Shown here one piece after another: positions 35,990 to 46,228 of a stretch of DNA of 64,000 nt. The notes beneath the pieces are model-generated. The model did not search any database. It was not told where the DNA came from and worked only from the letters and a program-made list of their open reading frames with translations. Location: contig CAXXGC010000001.1 of NCBI GenBank assembly GCA_963667875.2, positions 1 through 64,000 of the forward strand, written 5' to 3'. How positions within the stretch are numbered: position 1 is the first letter of the stretch; each line of letters opens with the position of its first letter. The position numbers and the translations under genes are program-made. The DNA is from JAEXOD01 sp963667875 (GTDB lineage Bacteria; Bacteroidota; Ignavibacteria; Ignavibacteriales; Melioribacteraceae).

Positions 35990-36056
35990 ATAATAATAAA
36001 TTAAAAACTGGTTGTGTGCGGAATAATTTAAGGCTAAAAAATATTTAATGAAATTA

Positions 36057-36094
36057 TTAATCAGTAATAAACCAAACGGCTTATTACTGATTAA
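36057..36094. terminator. 14-bp perfect hairpin, probable terminator
   Basis: TTAATCAGTAATAA (36057-36070) pairs with TTATTACTGATTAA (36081-36094) around a 10-nt loop. It lies 56 nt past the minus-strand stop at 36150 and before the IS right end. There is no long T run, so termination efficiency is uncertain. Confidence 0.6.
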
Positions 36095-36149
36095 ACAGAA
36101 TTATAATTTTATTTATAGATTTTACAGTTAAAGATTAAGCAAAAAATAT

Positions 36150-37220
36150 TTATTCTACAGGATCAACAAAGTTTAATTTTGCTTCTAATTTATTTAATAA
36201 AACAGCTTCCAGTTTGTTGTTTAACTCAACACCTTGTAATGTAGCAGCATTAAAATTAACTTGATTAAACAACACTTTGTTTGCAACTGTTGACATATTA
36301 TTAAATACAGTAGCGCCAAAAGTTTCAAAACTCATGTAGTTCCCACCTCCACCAAGTTGTTCGGCTTTCCCTAAATCGGATTTCCCCGTATAAGGAATTC
36401 CACTACCGTAAATGGTTCCTAAATTTTTACTATTTATAGCATCCACACCTTTATTGCCAAATATTATAACACCCAAAGATTTATTGACGGTGTTTGAAAG
36501 ATCGGCTTTGCTGCAATAGATGATTCCCAAATTATCTTTGTTTAAAATAGCTGTGTTTGATACCGCCACCAGTAAAGATTTATTTCCTACAAAACAAGAT
36601 AATACAAAACAATTAATGGCAAATTTTTCTTTAACATCTATAATGGTTTTTACTGCTTCTTTTCTATCAGGAACATTAGTGTAAGTTTTTATTACCTTAT
36701 CAAAAGCAGGGAAAACGGAAACTAACATTGAATCTTTTTTTGTTAATGTTACTACAAAATTTTCAAATTCTTTTATGTTTTTTTCCATATTAACACTTGC
36801 TTCGGTTGTATCGCCATTATAAACATCAAGTATTAATGATAATGTGTTTTCTAAAGTTTTAAGATTCTTGTCCAAAAATTGGCTGTAATCGGTTAAAATA
36901 TTAACCTCTTTATCTAAAGCATTAATTTTAGTGTTTTTTATGCTCTCAGTCCATTTAGGCAATTCGCTTGCCATGGTTTTAGAGAAATCATAAAAGAATA
37001 AAATACCTTTAATAGATTTTGAAAGTGCGGAGGTGTCTGTTAATAAATCGTTTCTTAATTTAACATCGTTTTCAGTCATTTGTACTTTTCGGTATTTTTC
37101 AACTTTTCCAATAGTTCCCGTTAAATTTTCTTTTTTGCCGTCAAACTTGTTGATAATAAAAAAAAGAATTACAATTATTAAGGCAAAAAAAATAGTTGCA
37201 TATAAATATTTTTTGTTCAT
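36150..37220 (-). CDS. unknown membrane-anchored protein divergent from the chemoreceptor
   Basis: A 356-residue protein that I do not recognise. An N-terminal membrane anchor (about 5-24) is followed by a charged, probably helical region (about 30-195). A C-terminal part (about 205-300) contains three copies of a short motif (DNLGIIYCS, KSLGVIIFG, KNLGTIYGS) at about 20-residue spacing, reminiscent of a small solenoid. There is a Gly-rich patch (LGGGGNYMS). It is divergent from the methyl-accepting chemotaxis gene, with 140 bp between starts, so joint regulation is plausible. No enzyme motif was seen, and the reading frame is intact. Confidence 0.6.
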   Translation of the reverse strand: MNKKYLYATIFFALIIVILFFIINKFDGKKENLTGTIGKVEKYRKVQMTENDVKLRNDLLTDTSALSKSIKGILFFYDFSKTMASELPKWTESIKNTKINALDKEVNILTDYSQFLDKNLKTLENTLSLILDVYNGDTTEASVNMEKNIKEFENFVVTLTKKDSMLVSVFPAFDKVIKTYTNVPDRKEAVKTIIDVKEKFAINCFVLSCFVGNKSLLVAVSNTAILNKDNLGIIYCSKADLSNTVNKSLGVIIFGNKGVDAINSKNLGTIYGSGIPYTGKSDLGKAEQLGGGGNYMSFETFGATVFNNMSTVANKVLFNQVNFNAATLQGVELNNKLEAVLLNKLEAKLNFVDPVE

Positions 37221-37360
37221 AATAAAACCTCAACGAAATTTTATAAATTAATTGTAATTGTCTGTTATAATAAGAAAAAATAGCAAGACTTCAAATATAA
37301 AAGTTGAACTTAATTTAAATTTATTCTATTATAATATTGTGATTATATAAAGGAGAAGAT

Positions 37361-39571
37361 ATGAATAAAAATTTAGCTTCAAAGTTTTTGATACCTGCTA
37401 CAATTTTAATTTTTGCGGCAATATTAGTGTCTTTAATGCTTCTTTCAAACTATGTGGAAAAGTCGATAAGAGACAGATCTGAGGAACAAATTAAATTAAC
37501 CACAAATAAAATATACGATGATTTAGATTTATCGAATAAACTTGTATTAGATCAGGTTAAAACCGCAATGAGTGTTTTAAAAGATATAAGCAAAAGCCAA
37601 GGTGAGGCAAATATTGGTGGATATACTTCAGTTAACGGAGTTGAAGTACCGGACTTAAAGTTGGGTGGCACATCAATAAGCGGGAATTATTCAATAGTTG
37701 ACAAAGTAAAACGTTTAGCCGGCGGAACTGCTACTTTTTTTGTAAAGAAAGGGAATGATTTTATTAGAGTTAGCACTAATGTAATAAAAGATGATGGCAG
37801 CAGAGCGGTTGGAACAGCGTTGGATCCGGCAGGTAAAGCTTATAGTGCTGTTAACTTGGGAAATGAGTTTTATGGTTTGGTTAATATTTTAAATAAACCT
37901 TATTTAACCGGATATACACCAATTAAAGCTAATAACGGCGAAACTATAGGAATTTTATATACCGGTTATCAACTTGCTTCACTTGAAGAAATAGGAAATA
38001 AAATTTTAGATGCAAAAATTTTAAAGAATGGATTTATAGCTCTTTTGAATGCAAAAGGAGAGATTGTCTATAATTCGAAAAATATTAATAAAGAAGACTG
38101 CGCAAAAGTAATTACCGACAAACAATCTGCAAATTTTGGAGAATGGGAAGTCCAATCAAACGATTTTCCGCAATGGAATTATAAAATAATTGCAGCTTTT
38201 CCGGTTTCGGATATTTTTGATGAAGTATCAACAGCACGTTGGAGTGTTATTTATTTTGGAATAGCTTTGGCGTTATTTTTAATTGGCGCAATATTTTATC
38301 TGGTAAATACAATAATATTAAAACCTGTTAAGATATTAAACAGCGCTGCCGAAAGTGTTGCTTCGGGAAACATAGATGTTAAAGTGAATATCAATAATAA
38401 TGACGAACTTGGAAATCTTGCCTCTTCATTTAATATTATGGTTAATAATATTCGAAATTCAATAGTTGAAATTAGATCAAAAGAAGAGTATGCAAACGAA
38501 GCGGCCAATAATGCAAAAATAGCAGAAAAAAATGCAAACGACCAAAAACAGTATTTGGCTGAAAAAGCATCTGTTTTATTAAACGCTATGACCAATTTTG
38601 CCGAAGGTGATTTGACGGTAAAAGTGGTGGTCGAAAAAATGGATGATATGGGAAAGTTATTCGACGGTTTTAATCGTTCGGTTAACAATATTAAAGAAAT
38701 GATTTTGCAAGTTACAAAAGCTGTTGAATTAACAAAAAAATCGAGCCAAGAGATAACAGATAATGCTGAAGGAATTTCAACAGGTACACATGAACAAAGT
38801 GCACAGACTAATGAAGTTGCTGCTGCAGTTGAAGAAATGAGCCGTACAATTTATGAAACAAGCCAAAGCGCACACTTAGCCTCGCAATATTCAAAACAAG
38901 CCGCAGATAATGCTGTTGCAGGCGGTAAAGTTGTAAATGAAACCGTAGACGGGATGTATAAAATTTCCGAAGCCGTTGGACAGGTTGCCGAAACAGTTAA
39001 ACATCTGGGTAAAAACAGTCAAATGATTGGCGAAATTGTGCAAGTTATTAATGAAATTGCCGATCAAACAAACTTGCTGGCGTTAAACGCTGCTATTGAA
39101 GCCGCCCGCGCCGGTGAACAGGGAAGGGGTTTTGCCGTTGTTGCTGATGAAGTTAAAAAATTAGCCGAACGGACATCAAAAGCCACAAAAGAGATTGCGG
39201 GAATGATTAAACAAATTCAGCGTGATACAAATGAAGCTGTTGGTTCGATGAGTTTAAGTACGGAAAGAGTTAATTTAGGCAAAGAATTAGCAGCCAAAGC
39301 AGGAGTATCTCTTAAAGATATTATTGAAAACACAACAAAAGTTTCGTCTGAAATTATGCTGGTTGCTTCTGCCAGCGAAGAACAATCTTCAGCAGCTGAA
39401 GAAATAAGCAAAAATGTCGAATCAATAAACAGTGTTGCTGCTCAAACCGCACAGGAAGTTTCCAAAATAGCTTCTGCAGCCGAAGATCTAAATAATTTAA
39501 CGGAAAACTTGACCGACCTTGTTAATAGATTTAATATTGGAAATGATAAAGCAATTATAAAAAGATATTAA
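37361..39571 (+). CDS. methyl-accepting chemotaxis protein with Cache sensor
   Basis: A 736-residue chemoreceptor with a first membrane helix at about 10-30. The periplasmic Cache-type domain (about 31-290) has the usual GTATFFVKKGNDFIRVSTNV and GxxYYGxxxIxxxPY-like segment (AVNLGNEFYGLVNILNKPYLTGYTPI), matching the Cache3/Cache2 group. A second membrane helix (about 295-315) precedes HAMP (about 316-370). The cytoplasmic signalling hairpin is canonical (IADQTNLLALNAAIEAARAG, near residue 565). There is no CheA/CheW-binding partner gene nearby and no C-terminal CheR-tether pentapeptide. The ribosome site AAGGAG is strong. Confidence 0.95.
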   Translation: MNKNLASKFLIPATILIFAAILVSLMLLSNYVEKSIRDRSEEQIKLTTNKIYDDLDLSNKLVLDQVKTAMSVLKDISKSQGEANIGGYTSVNGVEVPDLKLGGTSISGNYSIVDKVKRLAGGTATFFVKKGNDFIRVSTNVIKDDGSRAVGTALDPAGKAYSAVNLGNEFYGLVNILNKPYLTGYTPIKANNGETIGILYTGYQLASLEEIGNKILDAKILKNGFIALLNAKGEIVYNSKNINKEDCAKVITDKQSANFGEWEVQSNDFPQWNYKIIAAFPVSDIFDEVSTARWSVIYFGIALALFLIGAIFYLVNTIILKPVKILNSAAESVASGNIDVKVNINNNDELGNLASSFNIMVNNIRNSIVEIRSKEEYANEAANNAKIAEKNANDQKQYLAEKASVLLNAMTNFAEGDLTVKVVVEKMDDMGKLFDGFNRSVNNIKEMILQVTKAVELTKKSSQEITDNAEGISTGTHEQSAQTNEVAAAVEEMSRTIYETSQSAHLASQYSKQAADNAVAGGKVVNETVDGMYKISEAVGQVAETVKHLGKNSQMIGEIVQVINEIADQTNLLALNAAIEAARAGEQGRGFAVVADEVKKLAERTSKATKEIAGMIKQIQRDTNEAVGSMSLSTERVNLGKELAAKAGVSLKDIIENTTKVSSEIMLVASASEEQSSAAEEISKNVESINSVAAQTAQEVSKIASAAEDLNNLTENLTDLVNRFNIGNDKAIIKRY

Positions 39572-39886
39572 CTTGTTTTGTAAAATTAATAAACAAATAA
39601 TAATTTCCCCTTTTGAATAAAAATAGAGGGGAAATTATATTGTAATTTGTTTTAATATTTTACAAAAATGTAGTTTTGTCAATATAAATTTTACTACAGT
39701 CTAAATTACCTCTTTTGTTCAGTCTAAAACTCATTTGAATTGTTTTTATTACAACTCAGACAAAAAAGTTTTATTTATATGAGTTTATAAACTTTTGTAA
39801 ATATTTTACGATAATAATAAATAGAAATATTTGCATAAGTTAATATTATAAAATAACTTAAATTAAAACTTGTTGAATGAAATAAT
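39572..39886. other. intergenic region with hairpin
   Basis: Gene-free. TAATTTCCCC (39601-39610) and GGGGAAATTA (39628-39637) form a 10-bp stem 30 nt past the chemoreceptor stop, a possible terminator with only a weak T tract. The rest is A/T-rich promoter sequence for the multi-PAS kinase; no motif could be fixed. Confidence 0.5.
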
Positions 39887-42800
39887 ATGAAAAACGAACC
39901 AAGCCTAATAAAAAAAACAATTTCGATTCTTTCCTTGCCAAAGTTTAACGATGATGAACAAAATAGAATAGCAAAAATTGTTTATATCTTATCAATTTCA
40001 ATTTCTATTGGCTTTATGTTTCTTGTTTTTCAAAGAACATCAATGGATGAAATTAAAATTGTTGGCGATCTTTATGTTATTACAACCCTTCTAATTTGCT
40101 CTTATACTCTTTTAATATTACATAAACTTAAAGCAGCAAGTTATTGTCTTCTTTTTTCGTTATTTGGTTTTGTTTTTTATATGTCATTTAATTATGGTGG
40201 AATTAATGACACTACTATTTTGGTTTTGCCCGGCATACTGGTTATAGCCGGACTAATCCTAAATAAAAAAGAGTTTTATTTTACTACAATATCTGCAATT
40301 ATTGCTTTAGTAATACTTGGGTATCTTGAGATAAACAACTTAATAGTTGTTGAAAAAGTACTTGCTACAACATTTTCCGATGTCTTTGATAGAATAATTA
40401 CTATTGCACTAACTTCAATTTGTATCCGAATTTTTTCGGAAGATTTATTAAAGAATCTTAAAAAAGTAAAAATTAAAGAAAAAGAAATTAAAAAAAGAGC
40501 CGAAGAAGTGGCCGCCTCGGAGGAGCGTTTTAGAGGTTTATTTGAAAGTTCGTTTGATCCAACTTTATTGATGGATGGAAGTAAAGTTTTTATCGATTGC
40601 AATCAGGCAGCCTTAAATATTTTAAAATTTGATAATAAAAACAGCATTATTGGTAAAAACGTTTTATCAATTTCGCCAGAATTTCAGCAGGATGGAAAAT
40701 CTTCAGTCAAAAAATCCGAAATAATGTTATCCGACACTAATGATTTTGGAAATAATCTTTTTGAATGGGTACATGTAAATTCTAAAGGTGGTGAATTTAT
40801 TGTTGAAGTTTCAATGTCTAGATTAAATATTAACAACCAAAATTTGTTTTTAATTCATTGGCGCGATATTACCGAAAGAAAAAAATTTGAAGCTGAGATA
40901 AGAGAAAAACAGCTGTTTATAGAAAGAATAACAGAACAATCGCCGGATATAATATATATATATGACGTTGAGATAAAACAAAATATTTATACTAATAAAG
41001 ATATTATAAAATATTTGGGTTATGATAATTCAAATATAGGTACTTTTAATACAAAATATTTGGAACAACTGATTCACCCCGAAGACCTTAAACAGTTTGA
41101 AAACTATCACGAAAAAGTATTAAACTGGTCAAGTGAATATGTTTTTGAATTTGAATACAGAATGAAGGCTAGAAATGGGGAATGGCGATGGTTTGTAGGA
41201 AAAGAAAAAGAATTTCAAAAAGAAAACGGTAAAATAATAACTATTATTGGTACTATACGAGAAATTACTGAAAATAAAAAAACTGAAAAAGAATTACTTA
41301 AAGAAAAAATATTTAATGAAAGTGTGTTAGATAGTGTTCCGGGTATCTTTTATATATATGATGATAACGGAAATTTATTAAGATGGAATAAAAACCACGA
41401 AATACTTACCGGATATAGCGCTCAGGAGTTATATAATAAAAATATTGTGGACTGGTTTGATGAAATGGAAAAAGGAAAAGTATTAAATGAAATACAAAAA
41501 GCATTCACTTCAACTAAGGCTGATGTTCAAGCAAGTTTAATTACTAAAAATAATGAAAAACTTCCATATTACTTTACCGGCGTAAGAATGAAAATAGATG
41601 ATAAATTTTATTTGGTTGGATATGGAATTGATATTAGTGAAAGATTGGAATCGGAAAAAGCAATTAAATTTTCGGAAGAAAAATTTTCAAAAGCATTTCA
41701 GGCAAGCCCTGTTTCAATGAATATTACGCGGTTAAGAGATGGTATGGTGCTTGATGTTAATAAAACATTTGAAAATATGACGGGTTATACAAGAGACGAA
41801 ATAATAAATAAAAAAGCCGCCGATTTAGGAATTTGGGTTGATAATATTAATAAAACTGTAATGGCTAATCTTTTATTGGAAAATAAAAAAATTGAAGGCA
41901 AGACTTTTCAGTTCAAGGATAAAAATAATAAAATTCATATTTCAAAATACTCCGCCGATATTATTGAGCTTGACGGTGAACTGTGCGCTTTAGCTTTAGT
42001 TGTGGATATAACAGAACAATTTAATGCAGAAGTTGCCCTAAAAGAAAGCGAAAGTAAGTTTTTAACAATATTTCAAACTAATCCCAACATATTAATAGTA
42101 TCTTCACTTGAGGATAACACAATTGTAGAAATAAATAATACCGCATTAAAAGTTTTAAATTTAGGTAAAAACGAAATTATTGGTAAAACATATAATGAAT
42201 TAAACTTGCTTGAAAAAGAAAAAAGAGAGTATTTATTAAGTTTATTAAAGATGCATGGTTATTTTGCCGGAATAGAATTAAGGATTAAACTTACCAATGA
42301 TTTACAACTTTCCGGTTTGTTTTATGGCCAACAGATTGAAATAAATAACAGCAAATTTTTGTTTTTAACCATTGTTGATATTACAGAACTTAAAAAAGTT
42401 GGTTCAGCTTTGAAAAAAAGCGAAGAGATGTATCGTACTCTTATGGAAAACATGAATGAAGCTGTAATTCAGGTTGATAATGACGATAAGATTTTATATG
42501 TAAATAAGAATTTCGAAAAGGTTTTAGGTTATTCATCCGAAGAAATAGTTGGCAAAATAGGGTATGAAGTTTTTCTTGATTCTGAAGAACAGTACGTAAT
42601 AAAAGAAAATAATATAAATAGACAAAAAAATTTGTACGAACAGTACGAAATCAGATTTAAACACAAGAATGGTACAAAATTAGACTTTTTAGTAAGTGCA
42701 TCTCCAATTTGTGAAGTTAATGATGTTGTTGTTGGATCTATTGGGGTTATGACAGATATAACAGAAAGAAAAAAAGCAGAAATGCTTTTAAAATCCAGCG

Positions 42801-44308
42801 AAGAAAAATTTCGCCTTCTTGCCGAAAATTCAACAGATCTTATCAGTGTTCAATCAATGGATGGTAAATTTAAATATTTATCTCCCTCATGTTTCCCTAC
42901 TTTAGGTTATACAGCCGAAGAACTGATAGGAAAAACTCCATCAGTTTTATTGAGTGAAGCCGACACAAAAGTTTTAGACACTACTTACAAAAGTCAACAA
43001 TTTTATAAAAACAGTTATACTTTAATTTATCAAATTAAAAGAAAGGATGGAAAATATATTTGGCTTGAATCAACCAGTACTATTATTAGAGATATTTACG
43101 ATATTCCCAAAGAGATACAAACTTTATCGCGCGATATTACCAAAAGAAAACAAATTGAACAGGAACTTGAGGATGCAATAAAATTTATTAAATATGTAAT
43201 TAACTCACTGCCGATTGCGTTAATATCTACGGATAGTTTTTTTGATGTTACACTTAGTAATAATACTGCTAATAAATATTTAAATAGTGACTCCAAACAC
43301 ACAAATAATTTGTACTTATTATATCCAATTCTTTTACCGTTGATGGAAACTATTACCAGAGCAATAAATAATCGTGAAATTGTTGAAGAAATTATATCAA
43401 ATGCGGACGAAAATGGAGAAATGAAACATGTTAAATTTGTTATTTCACCAATTGATAGATTAAATCAACCCGGATGTGTTATATTAATTGACGATGTAAC
43501 AAATACCCGAAATATGGAACAATTGATGATTCAAAGCGAAAAAATGTTAAGTGTTGCCGGTTTGGCTGCTGGAATGGCTCACGAAATAAATAATCCTTTG
43601 GGTACAATAGTGCAGGGATGTCAAAATATTTTGCGAAGAGTATCCGATCAATTGCCAAAAAATATTGAAATTGCAGAGCAAGTTGGAATAGATATTTCGA
43701 AATTAGAGCAGTATTTTCAAAACAGACAAATTTTTGAAATAATAGATTCTATGCGATCAGCTTCGTCAAAAGCTGCCGATATTATTAAAAACATGCTTCA
43801 GTTCAGCAGAAGAAGTGAATCGAAACGAGTAATGTATAATATTGAAAAATTGCTCGATCAAACAAATGAACTTGCTAATAATGATTACGATTTTAAAAAG
43901 AAATACGATTTCAAAAATATTAATATTATTAAACAGTACGAACAAAATTTGCCAGAAATAAAAATTACTGTTACCGAAATGGAACAGGTGGTTTTTAATT
44001 TAATACGCAATGCGGTACAAGCGTTAAGAGATGAAAATAATTCCCACAAAACACCTACAATTACATTGCGTACGTCAAAAGATGATAAATTTGTTAAAAT
44101 TGAAATAGAAGACAACGGTCCGGGAATATCGGATAAAGTGAAAAAAAGAATATTTGAACCATTTTTTACAACCAAAGAAGTTGGAGAAGGAACAGGACTT
44201 GGTTTGTCTGTTTCGTATATGATTGTTACAACAAATCATAATGGTTTAATTGAGGTGGATTCCAAATTGGGTGTTGGAACAAAATTTACTATTAAATTAC
44301 CAATTTAA
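39887..44308 (+). CDS. membrane histidine kinase with eight PAS domains
   Basis: A 1473-residue kinase. The N-terminal about 170 residues hold five or six membrane helices. Eight PAS-type domains follow at about 209-340, 341-470, 471-590, 595-715, 720-843, 845-965, 970-1090 and 1092-1215, most closed by a D(I/V)T(E/K)(R/K)K linker. The kinase core has His1232 in AGMAHEINNPLGTI (NtrB-like H-box), and the HATPase has NLIRNAVQAL, DNGPGI and GTGLGLSV. It is followed 6 nt later by a receiver gene and then a receiver-kinase hybrid, making a three-gene signalling cluster. Signals are not predictable; the number of PAS domains suggests integration of several inputs. Confidence 0.93.
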   Translation: MKNEPSLIKKTISILSLPKFNDDEQNRIAKIVYILSISISIGFMFLVFQRTSMDEIKIVGDLYVITTLLICSYTLLILHKLKAASYCLLFSLFGFVFYMSFNYGGINDTTILVLPGILVIAGLILNKKEFYFTTISAIIALVILGYLEINNLIVVEKVLATTFSDVFDRIITIALTSICIRIFSEDLLKNLKKVKIKEKEIKKRAEEVAASEERFRGLFESSFDPTLLMDGSKVFIDCNQAALNILKFDNKNSIIGKNVLSISPEFQQDGKSSVKKSEIMLSDTNDFGNNLFEWVHVNSKGGEFIVEVSMSRLNINNQNLFLIHWRDITERKKFEAEIREKQLFIERITEQSPDIIYIYDVEIKQNIYTNKDIIKYLGYDNSNIGTFNTKYLEQLIHPEDLKQFENYHEKVLNWSSEYVFEFEYRMKARNGEWRWFVGKEKEFQKENGKIITIIGTIREITENKKTEKELLKEKIFNESVLDSVPGIFYIYDDNGNLLRWNKNHEILTGYSAQELYNKNIVDWFDEMEKGKVLNEIQKAFTSTKADVQASLITKNNEKLPYYFTGVRMKIDDKFYLVGYGIDISERLESEKAIKFSEEKFSKAFQASPVSMNITRLRDGMVLDVNKTFENMTGYTRDEIINKKAADLGIWVDNINKTVMANLLLENKKIEGKTFQFKDKNNKIHISKYSADIIELDGELCALALVVDITEQFNAEVALKESESKFLTIFQTNPNILIVSSLEDNTIVEINNTALKVLNLGKNEIIGKTYNELNLLEKEKREYLLSLLKMHGYFAGIELRIKLTNDLQLSGLFYGQQIEINNSKFLFLTIVDITELKKVGSALKKSEEMYRTLMENMNEAVIQVDNDDKILYVNKNFEKVLGYSSEEIVGKIGYEVFLDSEEQYVIKENNINRQKNLYEQYEIRFKHKNGTKLDFLVSASPICEVNDVVVGSIGVMTDITERKKAEMLLKSSEEKFRLLAENSTDLISVQSMDGKFKYLSPSCFPTLGYTAEELIGKTPSVLLSEADTKVLDTTYKSQQFYKNSYTLIYQIKRKDGKYIWLESTSTIIRDIYDIPKEIQTLSRDITKRKQIEQELEDAIKFIKYVINSLPIALISTDSFFDVTLSNNTANKYLNSDSKHTNNLYLLYPILLPLMETITRAINNREIVEEIISNADENGEMKHVKFVISPIDRLNQPGCVILIDDVTNTRNMEQLMIQSEKMLSVAGLAAGMAHEINNPLGTIVQGCQNILRRVSDQLPKNIEIAEQVGIDISKLEQYFQNRQIFEIIDSMRSASSKAADIIKNMLQFSRRSESKRVMYNIEKLLDQTNELANNDYDFKKKYDFKNINIIKQYEQNLPEIKITVTEMEQVVFNLIRNAVQALRDENNSHKTPTITLRTSKDDKFVKIEIEDNGPGISDKVKKRIFEPFFTTKEVGEGTGLGLSVSYMIVTTNHNGLIEVDSKLGVGTKFTIKLPI

Positions 44309-44314
44309 ACTTAT

Positions 44315-44689
44315 ATGAAAAACAGCAAATTATTAATAATTGATGATGACGATAAACTGAGGTTTAACCTTTCGTTGTTTTTTGATGATGAAGGTTTTGA
44401 TTGTACGGCAGTTGATTCCGCTGAAAAAGCACTTAATCTTATTGAAAAGTGCAAGTTTGGTGTAGCCATTGTTGATTTACGACTGCCCGGTATGAATGGT
44501 GAAGAATTTGTTATTAGGGCTTCAAAAATTGCCCCGGAAATGAGTTGCCTGTTTTATACCGGTTCAAACGAATACGTGCTTACCGAAGAACTAAGAAAAG
44601 TGGGATTAACTAATGGAGATATCTTTTTAAAACCTATTGGAGATATGAATATTATATTAAAACGGATAAAGGAGAAATTGGAATTATAA
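44315..44689 (+). CDS. single-domain response regulator
   Basis: A 124-residue receiver with D10-D12, phospho-acceptor D54 (AIVDLRLPGM), T82 and K106 (FLKPIGD). There is no output domain. It starts 6 nt after the stop of the eight-PAS kinase, so it is translationally coupled or nearly so and is its probable substrate. It might pass phosphate onward to the hybrid encoded next, but a phosphotransfer domain is not visible. Confidence 0.92.
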   Translation: MKNSKLLIIDDDDKLRFNLSLFFDDEGFDCTAVDSAEKALNLIEKCKFGVAIVDLRLPGMNGEEFVIRASKIAPEMSCLFYTGSNEYVLTEELRKVGLTNGDIFLKPIGDMNIILKRIKEKLEL

Positions 44690-44797
44690 AATATTTTATG
44701 TTGTTAAATATAAAAATAGTAAATGTAATAATTTTTATATATTTTATTTTTAGATACTAAATAAGTTTTTTGCGTTAATTAACGTAATAGGTGAAAC

Positions 44798-46015
44798 TTG
44801 GTAAATCAATTTTCTAATAGTAAATATTATAGTCTGCAAAATATTAAAATGCTGATAATTGATGATGATGAAGGGCTTTGCAAAAGTTTAAAGTTCTTTT
44901 TTGAAGACCTTGATTGTATTGTTTCTACAGCAAATAATGGAGAAGACGGGCTTGAGTTGTTTGAAAACAATAAATTTGATATAATATTGGTTGATTTACA
45001 CATGCCGGGTTTAGGAGGGCATAATGTAATTACTAAAATTGCCCGCAACTATCCCAACATGCCAATAATTGTTGTTTCCGGCACAGGAGTGATAAAAGAC
45101 GCAGTTAGAGCAATGAATTTAGGTGCTTGGGAGTTTGTACAAAAACCTATTTTACAGTTTGAAGAATTAGAGTTATGCGTGCTGAAAGCTTTGGAGAGGG
45201 TATATCTAATAAATGAAAATAATAATTATAAAGCCAATTTAGAAAAACTTGTTGTTGAACGAACCGCGCAGTTGAATCATACAATTGAAGAGTTAAATAT
45301 TGCTAAGGAAAAAGCGGAAAATTCCGATAAACTTAAAACACAATTTTTATCTCAAATTTCGCACGAAATCAGAACTCCCTTAAATGGAATAATTACTTCA
45401 CTTGCCTGTTTGGAGATGGAACTGGAAGACCAGGGTATTACTGATTTAATGACTGATTTTAATAAAATAAATGTGTCAAGTGAAAGAATTATTAGAACAG
45501 TTGAATTAATATTAAACATGTCGGATGTTCAAACAGGTTCTTATACTTATCAAAAACAAAAAATTAATATAATAGAATTACTTAATGCTGCTTTGGATGG
45601 TTATAAAAGGAAAATTGTTAAAAAAGGCCTTGAACTGATTTTGAATTTTGATAACAAACAATTGTTTGTTGAAATTGATAAATATTCGGTTGAACAAATA
45701 ATTGTTAATTTAATTGATAACTCATGTAAATTTACCGAAAAAGGGAAAATAGAAATTAAAATATTTGCTGAAGAAAATTCGATTATTATTATTATTATGG
45801 ATACCGGCATTGGAATGGAGGAAGAATACATGAAAGAATTATTCCAGCCGTTTAATCAGGAAGATAAAGGTTATACCCGCTTGTATGACGGTAACGGACT
45901 TGGTTTGGCGCTGACTAAAAAGTATTGTGAGCTAAATAATATTGATATTAATTTTACAAGCAAAAAAAATAGCGGTACAACTGTAATATTATCAATTCCG
46001 GCAAACAATAGTTAA
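44798..46015 (+). CDS. receiver-histidine kinase hybrid protein
   Basis: A 405-residue protein with an N-terminal receiver (phospho-acceptor D66 in ILVDLHMPGLGG, T96-type residue, K116) joined by a coiled coil (about 140-178) to a soluble kinase. HisKA has His189 (FLSQISHEIRTPLNGII), and the HATPase has NLIDNSCKF, DTGIGM and GNGLGLALTKKY. The start is TTG at 44798, supported by AGGTGA just upstream; the next ATG at 44849 would delete the first receiver strand. It is the third gene of the cluster with the eight-PAS kinase and receiver. There is no output domain for DNA binding. Confidence 0.88.
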   Translation: MVNQFSNSKYYSLQNIKMLIIDDDEGLCKSLKFFFEDLDCIVSTANNGEDGLELFENNKFDIILVDLHMPGLGGHNVITKIARNYPNMPIIVVSGTGVIKDAVRAMNLGAWEFVQKPILQFEELELCVLKALERVYLINENNNYKANLEKLVVERTAQLNHTIEELNIAKEKAENSDKLKTQFLSQISHEIRTPLNGIITSLACLEMELEDQGITDLMTDFNKINVSSERIIRTVELILNMSDVQTGSYTYQKQKINIIELLNAALDGYKRKIVKKGLELILNFDNKQLFVEIDKYSVEQIIVNLIDNSCKFTEKGKIEIKIFAEENSIIIIIMDTGIGMEEEYMKELFQPFNQEDKGYTRLYDGNGLGLALTKKYCELNNIDINFTSKKNSGTTVILSIPANNS

Positions 46016-46149
46016 TCCCGGGGTGCAAGTGTGGTGCCTGCCTCCAGTAGGTAAATATGTCAACTTAAGGATTATCTATTCTTCATTCATACAATGCAAC
46101 CCACTTACGGGGTTGTGGTTCTTTTTTTAGCGTTCAGGCTACTGATATG

Positions 46150-46170
46150 AAACCCTATTCGGGTTTTTTT
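46150..46170 (+). terminator. hairpin with T run inside the mosaic
   Basis: AAACCC (46150-46155), loop TATTC, GGGTTT (46161-46166), then more T. It is the second hairpin of a repeat module but is placed to stop transcripts from the hybrid kinase gene 135 nt upstream. Confidence 0.5.
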
Positions 46171-46228
46171 AATATAATCCTTTAATCCAAATAGAAATTT
46201 AAATTCTGAAAATCAATTTATTGCGTAA

